A stretch of 25,394 nt of DNA from a virus, in the IMG/VR virus record IMGVR_UViG_2162886007_000031, positions 1 through 25,394 of that record. The stretch is one strand, 5' to 3'. Positions 16,345 to 23,237 of this stretch are shown piece by piece (position 1 is the first letter of the stretch; every line of letters begins with the position of its first letter). The translations under genes were made by a program, and so were the position numbers. The notes beneath the pieces were generated by a model. The model did not search any database, was not told the DNA's origin, and worked only from the letters and a program-made list of their open reading frames with translations.

Positions 16345-17171
16345 TAGGCAGCACTCGCCAGCGGGTCTTCGTCATTGGCAGCGCGATCCGGGGTTTCCGC
16401 ACCGGGGAGGTCCGGTTCGCCACCGGCACCCAAGATCGCCGCCAGCGGGCTGTCGTTGAAGTTGACCGCCGACTTGATCTTGTTCTGCCAGTAGTTCTTG
16501 CTGGCACCCTCCTTGACGACCTTGCCGTCCTTGTCCTTCTTGTCGTCCCATTTGCCGTCGATGAACAGGCTGTCCCACATTTCCTTGCTGGAGAAGTTCC
16601 ACAGGAAGCATTTGAGCGGGGACAGGGCAGGCTCAGCGTTGATGCGCTTCTGGCCTTCCTCGCCAGTCTCCTCGTTGACGGTGACGATGTACGGCGGGCG
16701 GATGGTGAAGCCGCTTTCATCCTTGAGGTTAGCATAGGTGCGCTTGTCAGCGCCTTCGCCCTTCTCGACGTGGACGATGGTGCCGAGGAAGTCCTTGCCC
16801 AGAAGCTGGGCGAAGTGCGTGGCCTGCCCATCATAGTTGAGGCGCTTGAACAGCTTGAAGAAGTTGGCCTTCTCGTTGAGGCTCAGCGTCATGTAGATGT
16901 CCATGGTCATGGGCGTCTTAACCCCGTTGATGTCCATGGGCGGATGCTTGGGGCCGCTGAGTTCCCATGTCAGGACGACCTGATCCACGATCTTCTCTTT
17001 GCCCTGCATATCCTTGTCGATATGCTTGCCGATCTCAAGGTAGCGAACCAGCCGCAGGCGAACCAGCCCCGCTGCGGGAAGCTCCCGCTCGCCGCCACCG
17101 GAGACGGCTTCCGTCATGTTGGGGCCTTGGGCCGCTGCTGCTGCAATGGCTGCTTGTACGTCGAAGCTCAT
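16344..17171 (-). CDS. Candidate single-stranded DNA-binding protein
   Basis: From ATG 17171 (AAGGAG 6 nt upstream, just after the DNA polymerase stop) this gives 275 residues. An Ala-rich start (AAIAAAAAQGPNM) precedes strands such as GLVRLRLVRYLEIGKHIDKD and VVLTWELSGPKHPPM, with further beta-type segments and LSPLKCFLWNFSSKEMWDSL. The C-terminal 25 residues are acidic and Pro/Gly-rich (NDEDPLASAA), as in many ssDNA-binding proteins, but lack the aromatic end of T7 gp2.5. I recall proteins of this type next to the polymerase in related phages. The role is inferred from position, beta content and acidic tail; no fold match could be checked. Confidence 0.6.
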   Translation of the reverse strand: MSFDVQAAIAAAAAQGPNMTEAVSGGGERELPAAGLVRLRLVRYLEIGKHIDKDMQGKEKIVDQVVLTWELSGPKHPPMDINGVKTPMTMDIYMTLSLNEKANFFKLFKRLNYDGQATHFAQLLGKDFLGTIVHVEKGEGADKRTYANLKDESGFTIRPPYIVTVNEETGEEGQKRINAEPALSPLKCFLWNFSSKEMWDSLFIDGKWDDKKDKDGKVVKEGASKNYWQNKIKSAVNFNDSPLAAILGAGGEPDLPGAETPDRAANDEDPLASAA

Positions 17172-17181
17172 GTGTATCTCC

Positions 17182-19563
17182 TTATGCCGCAAGCTTGAGC
17201 GCTGGCTCAAAGCTGGGATGATAATTGTCGATGAAGTTCTTGCGGATGGATGCCCGCCAGATGCGGACCCTATCCTTGAAGTTGTCGGGCATGTGGGTAT
17301 GCTCCATCATGTTGGCTCCCCACTCTGTATCGGTCGGTACGGGTACCGGGACTGTCCAGTTGAAGTAGTATTCCATGAAGGTACTTGCTTCTTCCATGGC
17401 AGCATGGAGCGCTGCGGCTGCCTCAAGGGCAACATCATTGGCAGCATCCACGTAGAGCGCGTCGTGTACCTGATTGACCAGCAGGGCGAGGCCCTTCCAG
17501 TTCTTCATCTTATAGTACACGCGGATGACCAGCCACATTGCAGCCTTGGCCCACTCACCGCCGCCACCCTGCACAGGGTAGTTCTTGATTTCCGTGGGGC
17601 TAAACGATGTGGGGCGGTTGCCTGCCTTCTTGGCGATCCACTCAGGGGCCGCACTCTCGCGCCATTTGTACAGCTTCCCGTCCGGTGTGCGGTACGTGCC
17701 CACTCGCGGGTTGCAGTCCAGCCCCGGTATCTGCGGATGCTGGAAGTGGATGCCCGTTGCCTTGCTGCCTGCCTTGATGTCCTCAGTCAGCTTGGCAAAG
17801 AACTTCTCAATCTCCGGGTACCGTGCGTTCTCAGCGACGATCAGGTCATTGATAACGTCAATGGCGATCCCGGTGTTCTCGTGGATGGTGTTGGCCCCGG
17901 CACCATAGGCGCGCTGGAAGCTGAACCCCTTGGCATCTGTTCGGCGGGCGTCCCATTCCGGCAGCTTCTCCGTTTTACAGAGGCGAACCGCCTCATCATA
18001 GCTGATGTTGAAGGTTTGGCCGACACGCACACAGTGCATGTCCAGACCGTCCTGCAAATCTCGGATAAGCTGCTGGCACTTGGTAAGGATAGCTTGGATG
18101 TAAACTTCCAAGCTCTTGAAGTCAGACTGGACGATCTTGCCGTCCTTGCCAAAGCGGCTGATGAACACGCTTTTGACAACAGACTTCCCCTCCTTCGGGA
18201 TGTTCTGGAGGTTGGGGTTACTGCTGCTGAACCGCGCCGTTACCGTGCTGGTGTGGTTGAGCATGTGGTGGATGATCCCGCTGGCCTGTACCAGCGTCAG
18301 CATCCCCTTAAACTCACCCGGCTTCTTCGGGTCCTCCACGATGTAGTAGGTGCCAAGGTCCTTGGTGAGGGCGGCTACCTTGCTGAGGCTCTTGAGGAAC
18401 GGGATGTCCCTGTTGCCTAGCGCCTCGATAACCTCCGCACTGGTGGACCATACCCCCTCAGTGGCCCCAGCCCATCGGGGGCTTGGTTCCGTGATGCGGG
18501 GGAAGGTATAGGGTACGTCTTGGATGGCCCCCTTGGGCTTATCAAGGTTGGGTACCTTCACCTTCTTGGTCTTGAACTCCCCGTCGTTCTTGCCGCTCTT
18601 GTAAACGAATATGCGACCGAAATACGCCTCAAGGTCAGCCTTCGCCACCTCCACGCTCACCGTGCTACCATCCACAAGGACGTAATGTTCTTCGTCCTTC
18701 ATGGCGTACTGCATCTGCCCATCTTCGGTCAGGTGCGGTAGCCACTTCTTATACTTGACGGTGCCGCCGAAGATGATGGCGGACTTCTGCGTCCCGCTGT
18801 TCCAGTTAAAATCAAACGGGAGGTCAGCGGGCAGATGCTGGGCAAGCTCGACGCTAAGCTCAGCGATCTTCGTGGCAAGCTCATCGGCCTGCTTACGGCC
18901 AAGCTCCACGTCAATCGCCATGCCGTTGCGTTCCATTTCGATGGTGCAGAGCAAGCTGCCCATGTTCATCTGGATGGAGCGCATCTGGCCGCAGGCTTCC
19001 GCCCGATCCCGTTGGGCGAGGTAGATCAATTCGGTGTTGCCGATGTCCCCGTGCTCATCGTCGGTACCGCAGAGGTAACGCCGCAGTAGGCCGGGGTCGA
19101 TGTCGGCGGTGCAGACGCCTTCCTGCCACAGGGCCTTCACCTCATCGAACTTGAGGTTGCCGCCGTAGCGCGGGGCCATTTCGTCCATGCTCAGCATCTG
19201 GTTGGCTTGGTCCATGCCTTCCAGCAGATACTCAGCAAGCTGGATGTCCCAGACCGTGCCGCCGTTGGCGACAAAGGCCATCCATGCCTCTAGGTTGTGA
19301 GGCTCCCGCAGGGCGTAAAGGATGTCGAACTTGATGTTCGCGCCGACGAGTACAGAGGTATCCTCCAGTAGTTTTGTGAACCAATCACCGGGTAGCCCGG
19401 AGCCGTCACCAGCACCCCTTCGTCCGAAGTAGTCTCCGACAACGGGACCCCCTTCGCGGCGATAGCCCGACATGACGACGAAGTTGGCAGGGTCAAAGGG
19501 GTTAGCCTTTCGTTTGAAGCTGGTGCGGATGGTGGTTTCAATGTCCCATACGGTATAGGTCAT
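17182..19563 (-). CDS. DNA polymerase, family A with 3'-5' exonuclease
   Basis: This 793-residue protein (T7 gp5: 704) copies the genome. The exonuclease domain starts with VWDIET (Asp 7, Glu 9) and GANIKFDILYAL (Asp 80). The polymerase domain has TARFSSSNPNLQNIP, motif A QSDFKSLEVY (Asp 481), motif B RRTDAKGFSFQRAYG (Lys 545, Tyr 553) and motif C NQVHDALYVD (Asp 701). Motif A reads DFKSLEVY where T7 has DASGLELR, and motif C is HDA instead of HDE, so this is a divergent branch. Both catalytic aspartates are kept. The start overlaps the previous stop as ATGA (19563-19560). Confidence 0.96.
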   Translation of the reverse strand: MTYTVWDIETTIRTSFKRKANPFDPANFVVMSGYRREGGPVVGDYFGRRGAGDGSGLPGDWFTKLLEDTSVLVGANIKFDILYALREPHNLEAWMAFVANGGTVWDIQLAEYLLEGMDQANQMLSMDEMAPRYGGNLKFDEVKALWQEGVCTADIDPGLLRRYLCGTDDEHGDIGNTELIYLAQRDRAEACGQMRSIQMNMGSLLCTIEMERNGMAIDVELGRKQADELATKIAELSVELAQHLPADLPFDFNWNSGTQKSAIIFGGTVKYKKWLPHLTEDGQMQYAMKDEEHYVLVDGSTVSVEVAKADLEAYFGRIFVYKSGKNDGEFKTKKVKVPNLDKPKGAIQDVPYTFPRITEPSPRWAGATEGVWSTSAEVIEALGNRDIPFLKSLSKVAALTKDLGTYYIVEDPKKPGEFKGMLTLVQASGIIHHMLNHTSTVTARFSSSNPNLQNIPKEGKSVVKSVFISRFGKDGKIVQSDFKSLEVYIQAILTKCQQLIRDLQDGLDMHCVRVGQTFNISYDEAVRLCKTEKLPEWDARRTDAKGFSFQRAYGAGANTIHENTGIAIDVINDLIVAENARYPEIEKFFAKLTEDIKAGSKATGIHFQHPQIPGLDCNPRVGTYRTPDGKLYKWRESAAPEWIAKKAGNRPTSFSPTEIKNYPVQGGGGEWAKAAMWLVIRVYYKMKNWKGLALLVNQVHDALYVDAANDVALEAAAALHAAMEEASTFMEYYFNWTVPVPVPTDTEWGANMMEHTHMPDNFKDRVRIWRASIRKNFIDNYHPSFEPALKLAA

Positions 19564-19802
19564 GCGATTACCTCCATGTGTCCTACGGGATGCCGGTAGC
19601 GGCGGTCGTACTCGATGATCGCAATAGCGTCGGCCAGTCTAGCTGTGCTGTTGGCGTAACCAGAGAAGCAGATGATTGGCCCGGTGAGGTCATTCCCGCC
19701 AAGGTGCTTCCATGGAAGGTTCTTCCACCCGAACCACCCCTTATACTGGGCCTGATAGCGAAGGCCCCCGTACCTGACGCGGTATCGTCTCAGCGACGGC
19801 AC
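19560..19802 (-). CDS. Basic protein of 80 residues, unknown
   Basis: The start is GTG at 19802, with AAGAAGG 10 nt upstream, overlapping the winged-helix gene by 13 bases. The stop overlaps the DNA polymerase start. The protein is rich in Arg, Tyr and Trp in its N-half (RYRVRYGGLRYQAQYKGWFG, then WKNLPWKHLGG), followed by a short helix (STARLADAIAIIEYDRRYR). It may bind nucleic acid given its charge and its place between a DNA-binding protein and the polymerase. I do not recognise a family. Confidence 0.75.
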   Translation of the reverse strand: MPSLRRYRVRYGGLRYQAQYKGWFGWKNLPWKHLGGNDLTGPIICFSGYANSTARLADAIAIIEYDRRYRHPVGHMEVIA

Positions 19803-20050
19803 AGACCTTGTACCTTCTTGCCGGACACCGTACAGTTGATGGTGCCAAACACCCGCAGGCGCCCTTTCTTGATAAGCTCGTTGACGCGGCCTGCCACCGA
19901 TGCGGTTGGCAGGTTGAGGTGCGCGGCGATCTCAGCGCGGGTGCGGGTTAAGTCCTGTTTGAACACCGACATCACCCGTTCGTGCATGGTCGGCAGCTTG
20001 TCTTTAATGTCTGCATAAGCCTCGCGGCTCGTGCTGGTAACGTTGGTGAT
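19790..20050 (-). CDS. Winged helix-turn-helix DNA-binding protein; probable ATC start
   Basis: The core is a winged helix: TRAEIAAHLNLPTASVAGRV, NELIKKGRL, then a short wing (FGTINCTVSGKKVQ). The first conventional in-frame start, ATG 19987 (65 residues), truncates the N-terminus. The frame upstream reads TNVTSTSREAYADIKDKLPT, which I know as the usual lead-in of such phage proteins. It opens at ATC (20050-20048), which shares its A with the helicase stop as TAATC, has AGGAG exactly 7 nt upstream and gives 86 residues. Five other junctions in the window are TAATG. It may regulate phage or host transcription; its targets are unknown. Confidence 0.82.
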   Translation of the reverse strand: MTNVTSTSREAYADIKDKLPTMHERVMSVFKQDLTRTRAEIAAHLNLPTASVAGRVNELIKKGRLRVFGTINCTVSGKKVQGLCRR

Positions 20051-21345
20051 TACACTGCTCCTGTAAGCTCGTTGGGCGAATTGTACCGCCCGCGATTGCC
20101 GTCGAAGTTCGTCTCTGCCCGTAGCTGTTTGTTGCCGCCTACGCGGGCCAGCTTGTTCTTGGTCAGGCCAAGGTAACGGGTGAGGGGGAAGTCCTGATTA
20201 TACCCGATGGTGAGGATGAAGTCCGCAGCACCTTGCTTGCCGGTCTTGCTGTCCTTCAACATTCCGAGGGTAGGGTAGGCAAGGTTCTCTCCATCGGCGC
20301 TGATCTGGCTAGTAGCAAGGACAACACAATCATGCTTGACAGCGATGATCCGTGCCCACTGGTACATTGCTTCGAGAAGCTGATCGGTTCGGGTTCCGTT
20401 GTTGTTGGTGCCGCCGCCGAACTTGATGTTGTCCACCATGTCAAAGACGATGATGGCGGGCGGGGTGGTGCGGATGATGTCTTCGACTTCGTGGTTCCAA
20501 AAGTCATGAACATCGAACACCCGTATAATATCAGGTCGTCCACCAGTAACTGCGATGTAATCCTGCCCGATAGTTCCGGCTTGGGATCGCTGCACAAGGT
20601 CTTGCATCGTGGCATTGAGGGCTGACTGGTAGAGCCTCGATACAATTCGCTTACCGGGACCCTCGTTATTAAACCAGAGTATGGTTCTCTGCTGGCCGGG
20701 GAATAGCTCCTCAACCTGAGCGGCAAAGAAGGTAAGCTGATCCGTGACAAACGTTGTTTTACCTGTGTCAGGTCGGCCAGCAAGGATGCCAAAGTCTCCG
20801 GGTCGAAGAGGTCTGAGGCTGGCGTTAATTTCTGACAGTCTCCAGTGGAACCCTCTGTCATCCGCATCGTCCTGCAAAAGATCGTTGATGTCGTCCTGCA
20901 CCCAAGGTGTCTTAACCTTGCGGTCGCAGTCCATTTCAAACCGCTCAACAATGTCCCGCATTGCGGAGCCAAGGTCTATCTCCTCACCCTCGTTGAACTT
21001 CTCAACTATGGTGACGAGCTTGGAAGCGGTATCGGCAGCGACAAGGCGGGCCATAAGCCCACTCTCTAGCTCCTCAGGGACAGGCTCCTGCACCTTGGCG
21101 AGGAACGTCTTGTAAAAGGCGCGTTGCTCATCGTTGAGCTTTGGATGGGCGAAGCTGCGGAACCAGAGCCAGAAAGGCTCCTCCTCAATCGAGACGACAT
21201 CGGGAAACTCCCGAAAGAACTTGCCGAAGTCATCAAGGATAATCGCGGACTTCTCATCCAACACATGCTTGGGTACTGATCGTATTAGCTTGTCGTACTT
21301 CTCCTTGGTACGGAGAAGCCGCAGCAACGTAAGGTCAAGACTTAT
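20050..21345 (-). CDS. Replicative DNA helicase (DnaB/T7 gp4 helicase type); probable ATA start
   Basis: This 431-residue RecA-type helicase has Walker A GRPDTGKTT (about residues 190-198), Walker B IIVFDMVDN (Asp 302), then VLATSQIS and a C-terminal LTKNKLARVG arginine region. The first conventional start is TTG at 21327, with no ribosome-binding sequence at a useful distance. ATA at 21345 has AAGGAG exactly 7 nt upstream and adds six residues that continue the N-terminal helix (SLDLTLLRLLRTKEKYDKLI). It overlaps the 83-residue gene by 11 bases. Primase and helicase are separate genes, unlike the fused T7 gp4. It unwinds DNA ahead of the polymerase. Confidence 0.95.
   Translation of the reverse strand: MSLDLTLLRLLRTKEKYDKLIRSVPKHVLDEKSAIILDDFGKFFREFPDVVSIEEEPFWLWFRSFAHPKLNDEQRAFYKTFLAKVQEPVPEELESGLMARLVAADTASKLVTIVEKFNEGEEIDLGSAMRDIVERFEMDCDRKVKTPWVQDDINDLLQDDADDRGFHWRLSEINASLRPLRPGDFGILAGRPDTGKTTFVTDQLTFFAAQVEELFPGQQRTILWFNNEGPGKRIVSRLYQSALNATMQDLVQRSQAGTIGQDYIAVTGGRPDIIRVFDVHDFWNHEVEDIIRTTPPAIIVFDMVDNIKFGGGTNNNGTRTDQLLEAMYQWARIIAVKHDCVVLATSQISADGENLAYPTLGMLKDSKTGKQGAADFILTIGYNQDFPLTRYLGLTKNKLARVGGNKQLRAETNFDGNRGRYNSPNELTGAV
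20058..20062 (-). promoter_or_regulatory. Ribosome-binding site of the winged-helix gene
   Basis: AGGAG lies at the end of the helicase gene, 7 nt before the in-frame ATC at 20050-20048 and 70 nt before the first conventional in-frame start at 19987. It decides the choice of the ATC start. Confidence 0.65.
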
Positions 21346-21586
21346 CGGTTTGCTCCTTAATGGTTACGTCGCCACCCTGCTGTGGGTAGTCCTTACGGAA
21401 CTCCTCCATAAGACGTGGGGATGCAGGGCGACCGGCGGGCTTGAGTTTAAGGTACTCTGGATAGGGTATGTCAAGAACTTGCAAGACACGCCTAGCCCCT
21501 GCGACAATTCGACGGTCTGAGTTAGACAGGTAATCTACTACCGCAGGATGATACAGACGGTCTAAATCTACGTTCATGTCAGCCAC
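21335..21586 (-). CDS. Protein of 83 residues between primase and helicase, unknown
   Basis: The start is GTG at 21586, with GAGGAG 8 nt upstream, overlapping the primase by 13 bases; an ATG at 21577 in the same frame is the alternative (80 residues) but is 17 nt from that site. The protein is soluble and mostly helical: DLDRLYHPAVVDYLSNSDRR, IVAGARRVLQVLDIPYPEY, then a Pro-rich basic part (LKPAGRPASPRLMEEF). It probably interacts with the primase or helicase, since it is encoded exactly between them, but there is no motif to show this. Confidence 0.8.
   Translation of the reverse strand: MADMNVDLDRLYHPAVVDYLSNSDRRIVAGARRVLQVLDIPYPEYLKLKPAGRPASPRLMEEFRKDYPQQGGDVTIKEQTDKS
21353..21358 (-). 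promoter_or_regulatory. Ribosome-binding site of the helicase gene
   Basis: AAGGAG lies 7 nt before an in-frame ATA at 21345-21343 and 25 nt before the TTG at 21327, too far to serve the TTG. No ATG, GTG or TTG in any frame lies within 5-10 nt of it. It decides the choice of the ATA start. Confidence 0.7.
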
Positions 21587-22365
21587 TTGATTATCTCCTC
21601 TTTGCTGTAGAGCTTGGGGTCCTTGGCCGTCTTGATGCTAACAGCGTCCACGCCGTAGCTTCGCAACTTGGGGACAATCTTGCGACGCCCCTTGAGGCCC
21701 GCGCCATCAGGGTCCAGCCACACCCTTACGGGCAAGCCGGTACCGATGATGTCATTGATCTTGTCGTCGTCCAGCAGGCTGGTACCAAGGATGGACCACG
21801 CTGCTGTCACCTCAGCGACACGGGCGGCGCTTAGCATATCCTCAGTGAGGACGAGCACCGGGCCGCTACCCTGCTTGTACAGGGGCTTGTCGATGGGCGG
21901 GTTGATATACTTGGGCCGGTCCTTGTCGAACCCACGCGCCTGCCAATAGAGCAAACGCTGGCCGTCGAGTACCGGCATCACGACGCGGGACATCCTAGGG
22001 TTCCAGTAGAAGCCCAGTTGGATGATCCGCTGGTTGGACAGCCCTGCCTTGTACAGCCACACACGGGCGGGCAGGGGCCAAGATGATGGGTCGAACTCCG
22101 CAGGCATCGGGGGCCGCACGTCGAGCGCAGCGGCCTCATCCGCCTGTATCACCTTGCTGAGCCTAGCTAGGCGCTCAGCGAGACTAGGGGAGGGCTTTGG
22201 TACCCACCCGTCATCGGAGCATCTGTGACACCATGCGGTCCAGCACGTCTCTTTGTGATCGACAATGAGAGGGGTGCCGGAACCGCAATCATGGGGAACA
22301 CGCGCCCTGCCACCTAGCTGGAGGGCTTGTGCCGCCTCCAACCAAGAGGCAGGGTCTAAGGTCAT
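21574..22365 (-). CDS. DNA primase (zinc-binding and TOPRIM domains)
   Basis: This 263-residue protein is a stand-alone primase that makes RNA primers for lagging-strand synthesis. The N-terminus has a zinc site, Cys 27, Cys 41, Cys 46 and Cys 49 in PHDCGSG and CWTAWCHRC. The catalytic core has WQARGF, the TOPRIM glutamate in LVLTEDML (Glu 175) and WLDPDGAG (Asp 218, Asp 220). It corresponds to the N-terminal half of T7 gp4. The start overlaps the previous stop as ATGA (22365-22362). Confidence 0.93.
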   Translation of the reverse strand: MTLDPASWLEAAQALQLGGRARVPHDCGSGTPLIVDHKETCWTAWCHRCSDDGWVPKPSPSLAERLARLSKVIQADEAAALDVRPPMPAEFDPSSWPLPARVWLYKAGLSNQRIIQLGFYWNPRMSRVVMPVLDGQRLLYWQARGFDKDRPKYINPPIDKPLYKQGSGPVLVLTEDMLSAARVAEVTAAWSILGTSLLDDDKINDIIGTGLPVRVWLDPDGAGLKGRRKIVPKLRSYGVDAVSIKTAKDPKLYSKEEIIKWLT

Positions 22366-22553
22366 ACCCGGCCCATGGCCTCAAGGTACGCTTGCTCCTG
22401 CTGCCAGCCTTCCAAAGGCGTTGGCTTGCAGAATGGGTCGTTGCTGCCTCGCATTAGGGCGAGTGCTGTCTTGCTGGGCTTACGGGCCAGCCGCACAGGG
22501 ACACCGCCGAGAACAACGCGGCATCCACCATCATAGTAGTCCTTGGCGGACAT
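22362..22553 (-). CDS. Protein of 63 residues, unknown
   Basis: The start at ATG 22553 has a strong AGGAGG sequence about 4 nt upstream. The protein begins MSAKDYYDGGCRVVLGGVPV and continues basic (RLARKPSKTALALMR), ending in a short helix (EGWQQEQAYLEAMGRV). I do not recognise a family. It is translationally coupled to the primase and probably belongs to the replication operon. Confidence 0.8.
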   Translation of the reverse strand: MSAKDYYDGGCRVVLGGVPVRLARKPSKTALALMRGSNDPFCKPTPLEGWQQEQAYLEAMGRV

Positions 22554-22562
22554 GGGTACCTC

Positions 22563-22742
22563 CTAGCGTTTGACGGCCCGGTAGATCATCCACGGGCCAG
22601 CGAAGATCACGATGACGGCAAGAGCCAGCGCCAGCGGTGCCCAGATGGGGGCCAGCACCCACAGCCACGGCCATGCGATGACGCCGACAATCTTGAAGCC
22701 GATGAACATCAGCGCGAGGAGCGGGAGGAAGAAGGAAGCCAT
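22563..22742 (-). CDS. Two-span membrane protein (transmembrane Fragile-X-F type)
   Basis: The frame runs from ATG 22742 to TAG at 22565-22563 and gives 59 residues. Two membrane helices are clear: residues 3-20 (SFFLPLLALMFIGFKIVG) and about 24-50 (Trp-rich WPWLWVLAPIWAPL, then Ala/Leu/Val-rich), with a basic end (YRAVKR). The Trp-rich pattern IAW.W.WVLAPIW is that of small phage proteins annotated as transmembrane Fragile-X-F proteins, of unknown function. The start overlaps the previous stop (TGATG at 22744-22740). Confidence 0.8.
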   Translation of the reverse strand: MASFFLPLLALMFIGFKIVGVIAWPWLWVLAPIWAPLALALAVIVIFAGPWMIYRAVKR

Positions 22743-22888
22743 CAGTATTCGTTTTCCATTGCATCAGCGACCGCGAGGCCGACGCCCACCGGGGCAGCCA
22801 TCAGCGTGTCGAGAGGAGTAAATCGGGGATCATAGCCAGCACGGCTCAAAACTTCGTGCGACGGCTCGTATTCGTAATCGTCGGGCAT
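22742..22888 (-). CDS. Acidic protein of 48 residues, unknown
   Basis: The frame starts at ATG 22888, directly after the TAA of the previous gene, and stops in the start of the membrane protein gene. It begins MPDDYEYEPSHEVLSRAGYD, continues PRFTPLDTLMAAPVGVGLAV and ends ADAMENEY. The N-terminus is acidic and Tyr-rich. No family is recognised. Support comes from exact fit between two neighbours and protein-like composition. Confidence 0.7.
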   Translation of the reverse strand: MPDDYEYEPSHEVLSRAGYDPRFTPLDTLMAAPVGVGLAVADAMENEY

Positions 22889-23164
22889 TTAGACGCGGGC
22901 AGCCTCCGAAGGGCGCAGCGTTGCAATCTCAGCCTTGGCCGCTTCATACACAGCGCTGGCCGTGCTGACGGCCTTGTCCACCGCCTGCTTGGCAAGGGCG
23001 TGTTCCGATACCGCAGCCCACTTGACGCGGTTGGCCTGTGCCTCCGCATCAATAGCCGCGTCGGTGGCCCGATCAGCAGCAGCGACAGCGGCCTTGAGGC
23101 CCTTGATATGAACGGTGGTCGCCAGATTGATGAGGCGGCGGGTGAAGTTCAGCGTCTTGTTCAT
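22889..23164 (-). CDS. Ala-rich helical protein of 91 residues, unknown
   Basis: The start is ATG 23164 with GGAGG 5 nt upstream; a TTG four codons earlier overlaps that site and is not the start. The protein begins MNKTLNFTRRLINLATTVHI and then forms one long Ala-rich helix (for example DRATDAAIDAEAQANRVKWA), probably a coiled coil. It is the first gene after a strong terminator, so it needs its own promoter or depends on readthrough; I could not identify a promoter. Function unknown. Confidence 0.78.
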   Translation of the reverse strand: MNKTLNFTRRLINLATTVHIKGLKAAVAAADRATDAAIDAEAQANRVKWAAVSEHALAKQAVDKAVSTASAVYEAAKAEIATLRPSEAARV

Positions 23165-23178
23165 TCTTTCCTCCAATA

Positions 23179-23212
23179 GAAAAGGGGCCGCTCCGCAATG
23201 GAACAGCCCCTT
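23179..23212 (-). terminator. Rho-independent terminator in the early region
   Basis: On the minus strand a 13-pair stem is formed by 23212-23200 and 23194-23182 (AAGGGGCTGTTCC with GGAGCGGCCCCTT, including G-T pairs), with a 5-base loop and TTTTCT at its 3' side. It lies 25 bases after the stop of the 129-residue gene and 14 bases before the next start. Confidence 0.92.
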
Positions 23213-23237
23213 GGTTCAGGCCGGGTTGTAGCTGGGT

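Noticed and set aside
17116-18420. Plus-strand open frame of 434 codons opposite the DNA polymerase
   Set aside because: The opposite strand holds clear catalytic polymerase motifs over the same bases, and no plus-strand ribosome-binding site or family motif was seen.
22811-22888. Possible tRNA or structured RNA in the early gaps
   Set aside because: No cloverleaf or T-loop pattern was found; the stretch is explained by the 48-residue gene.
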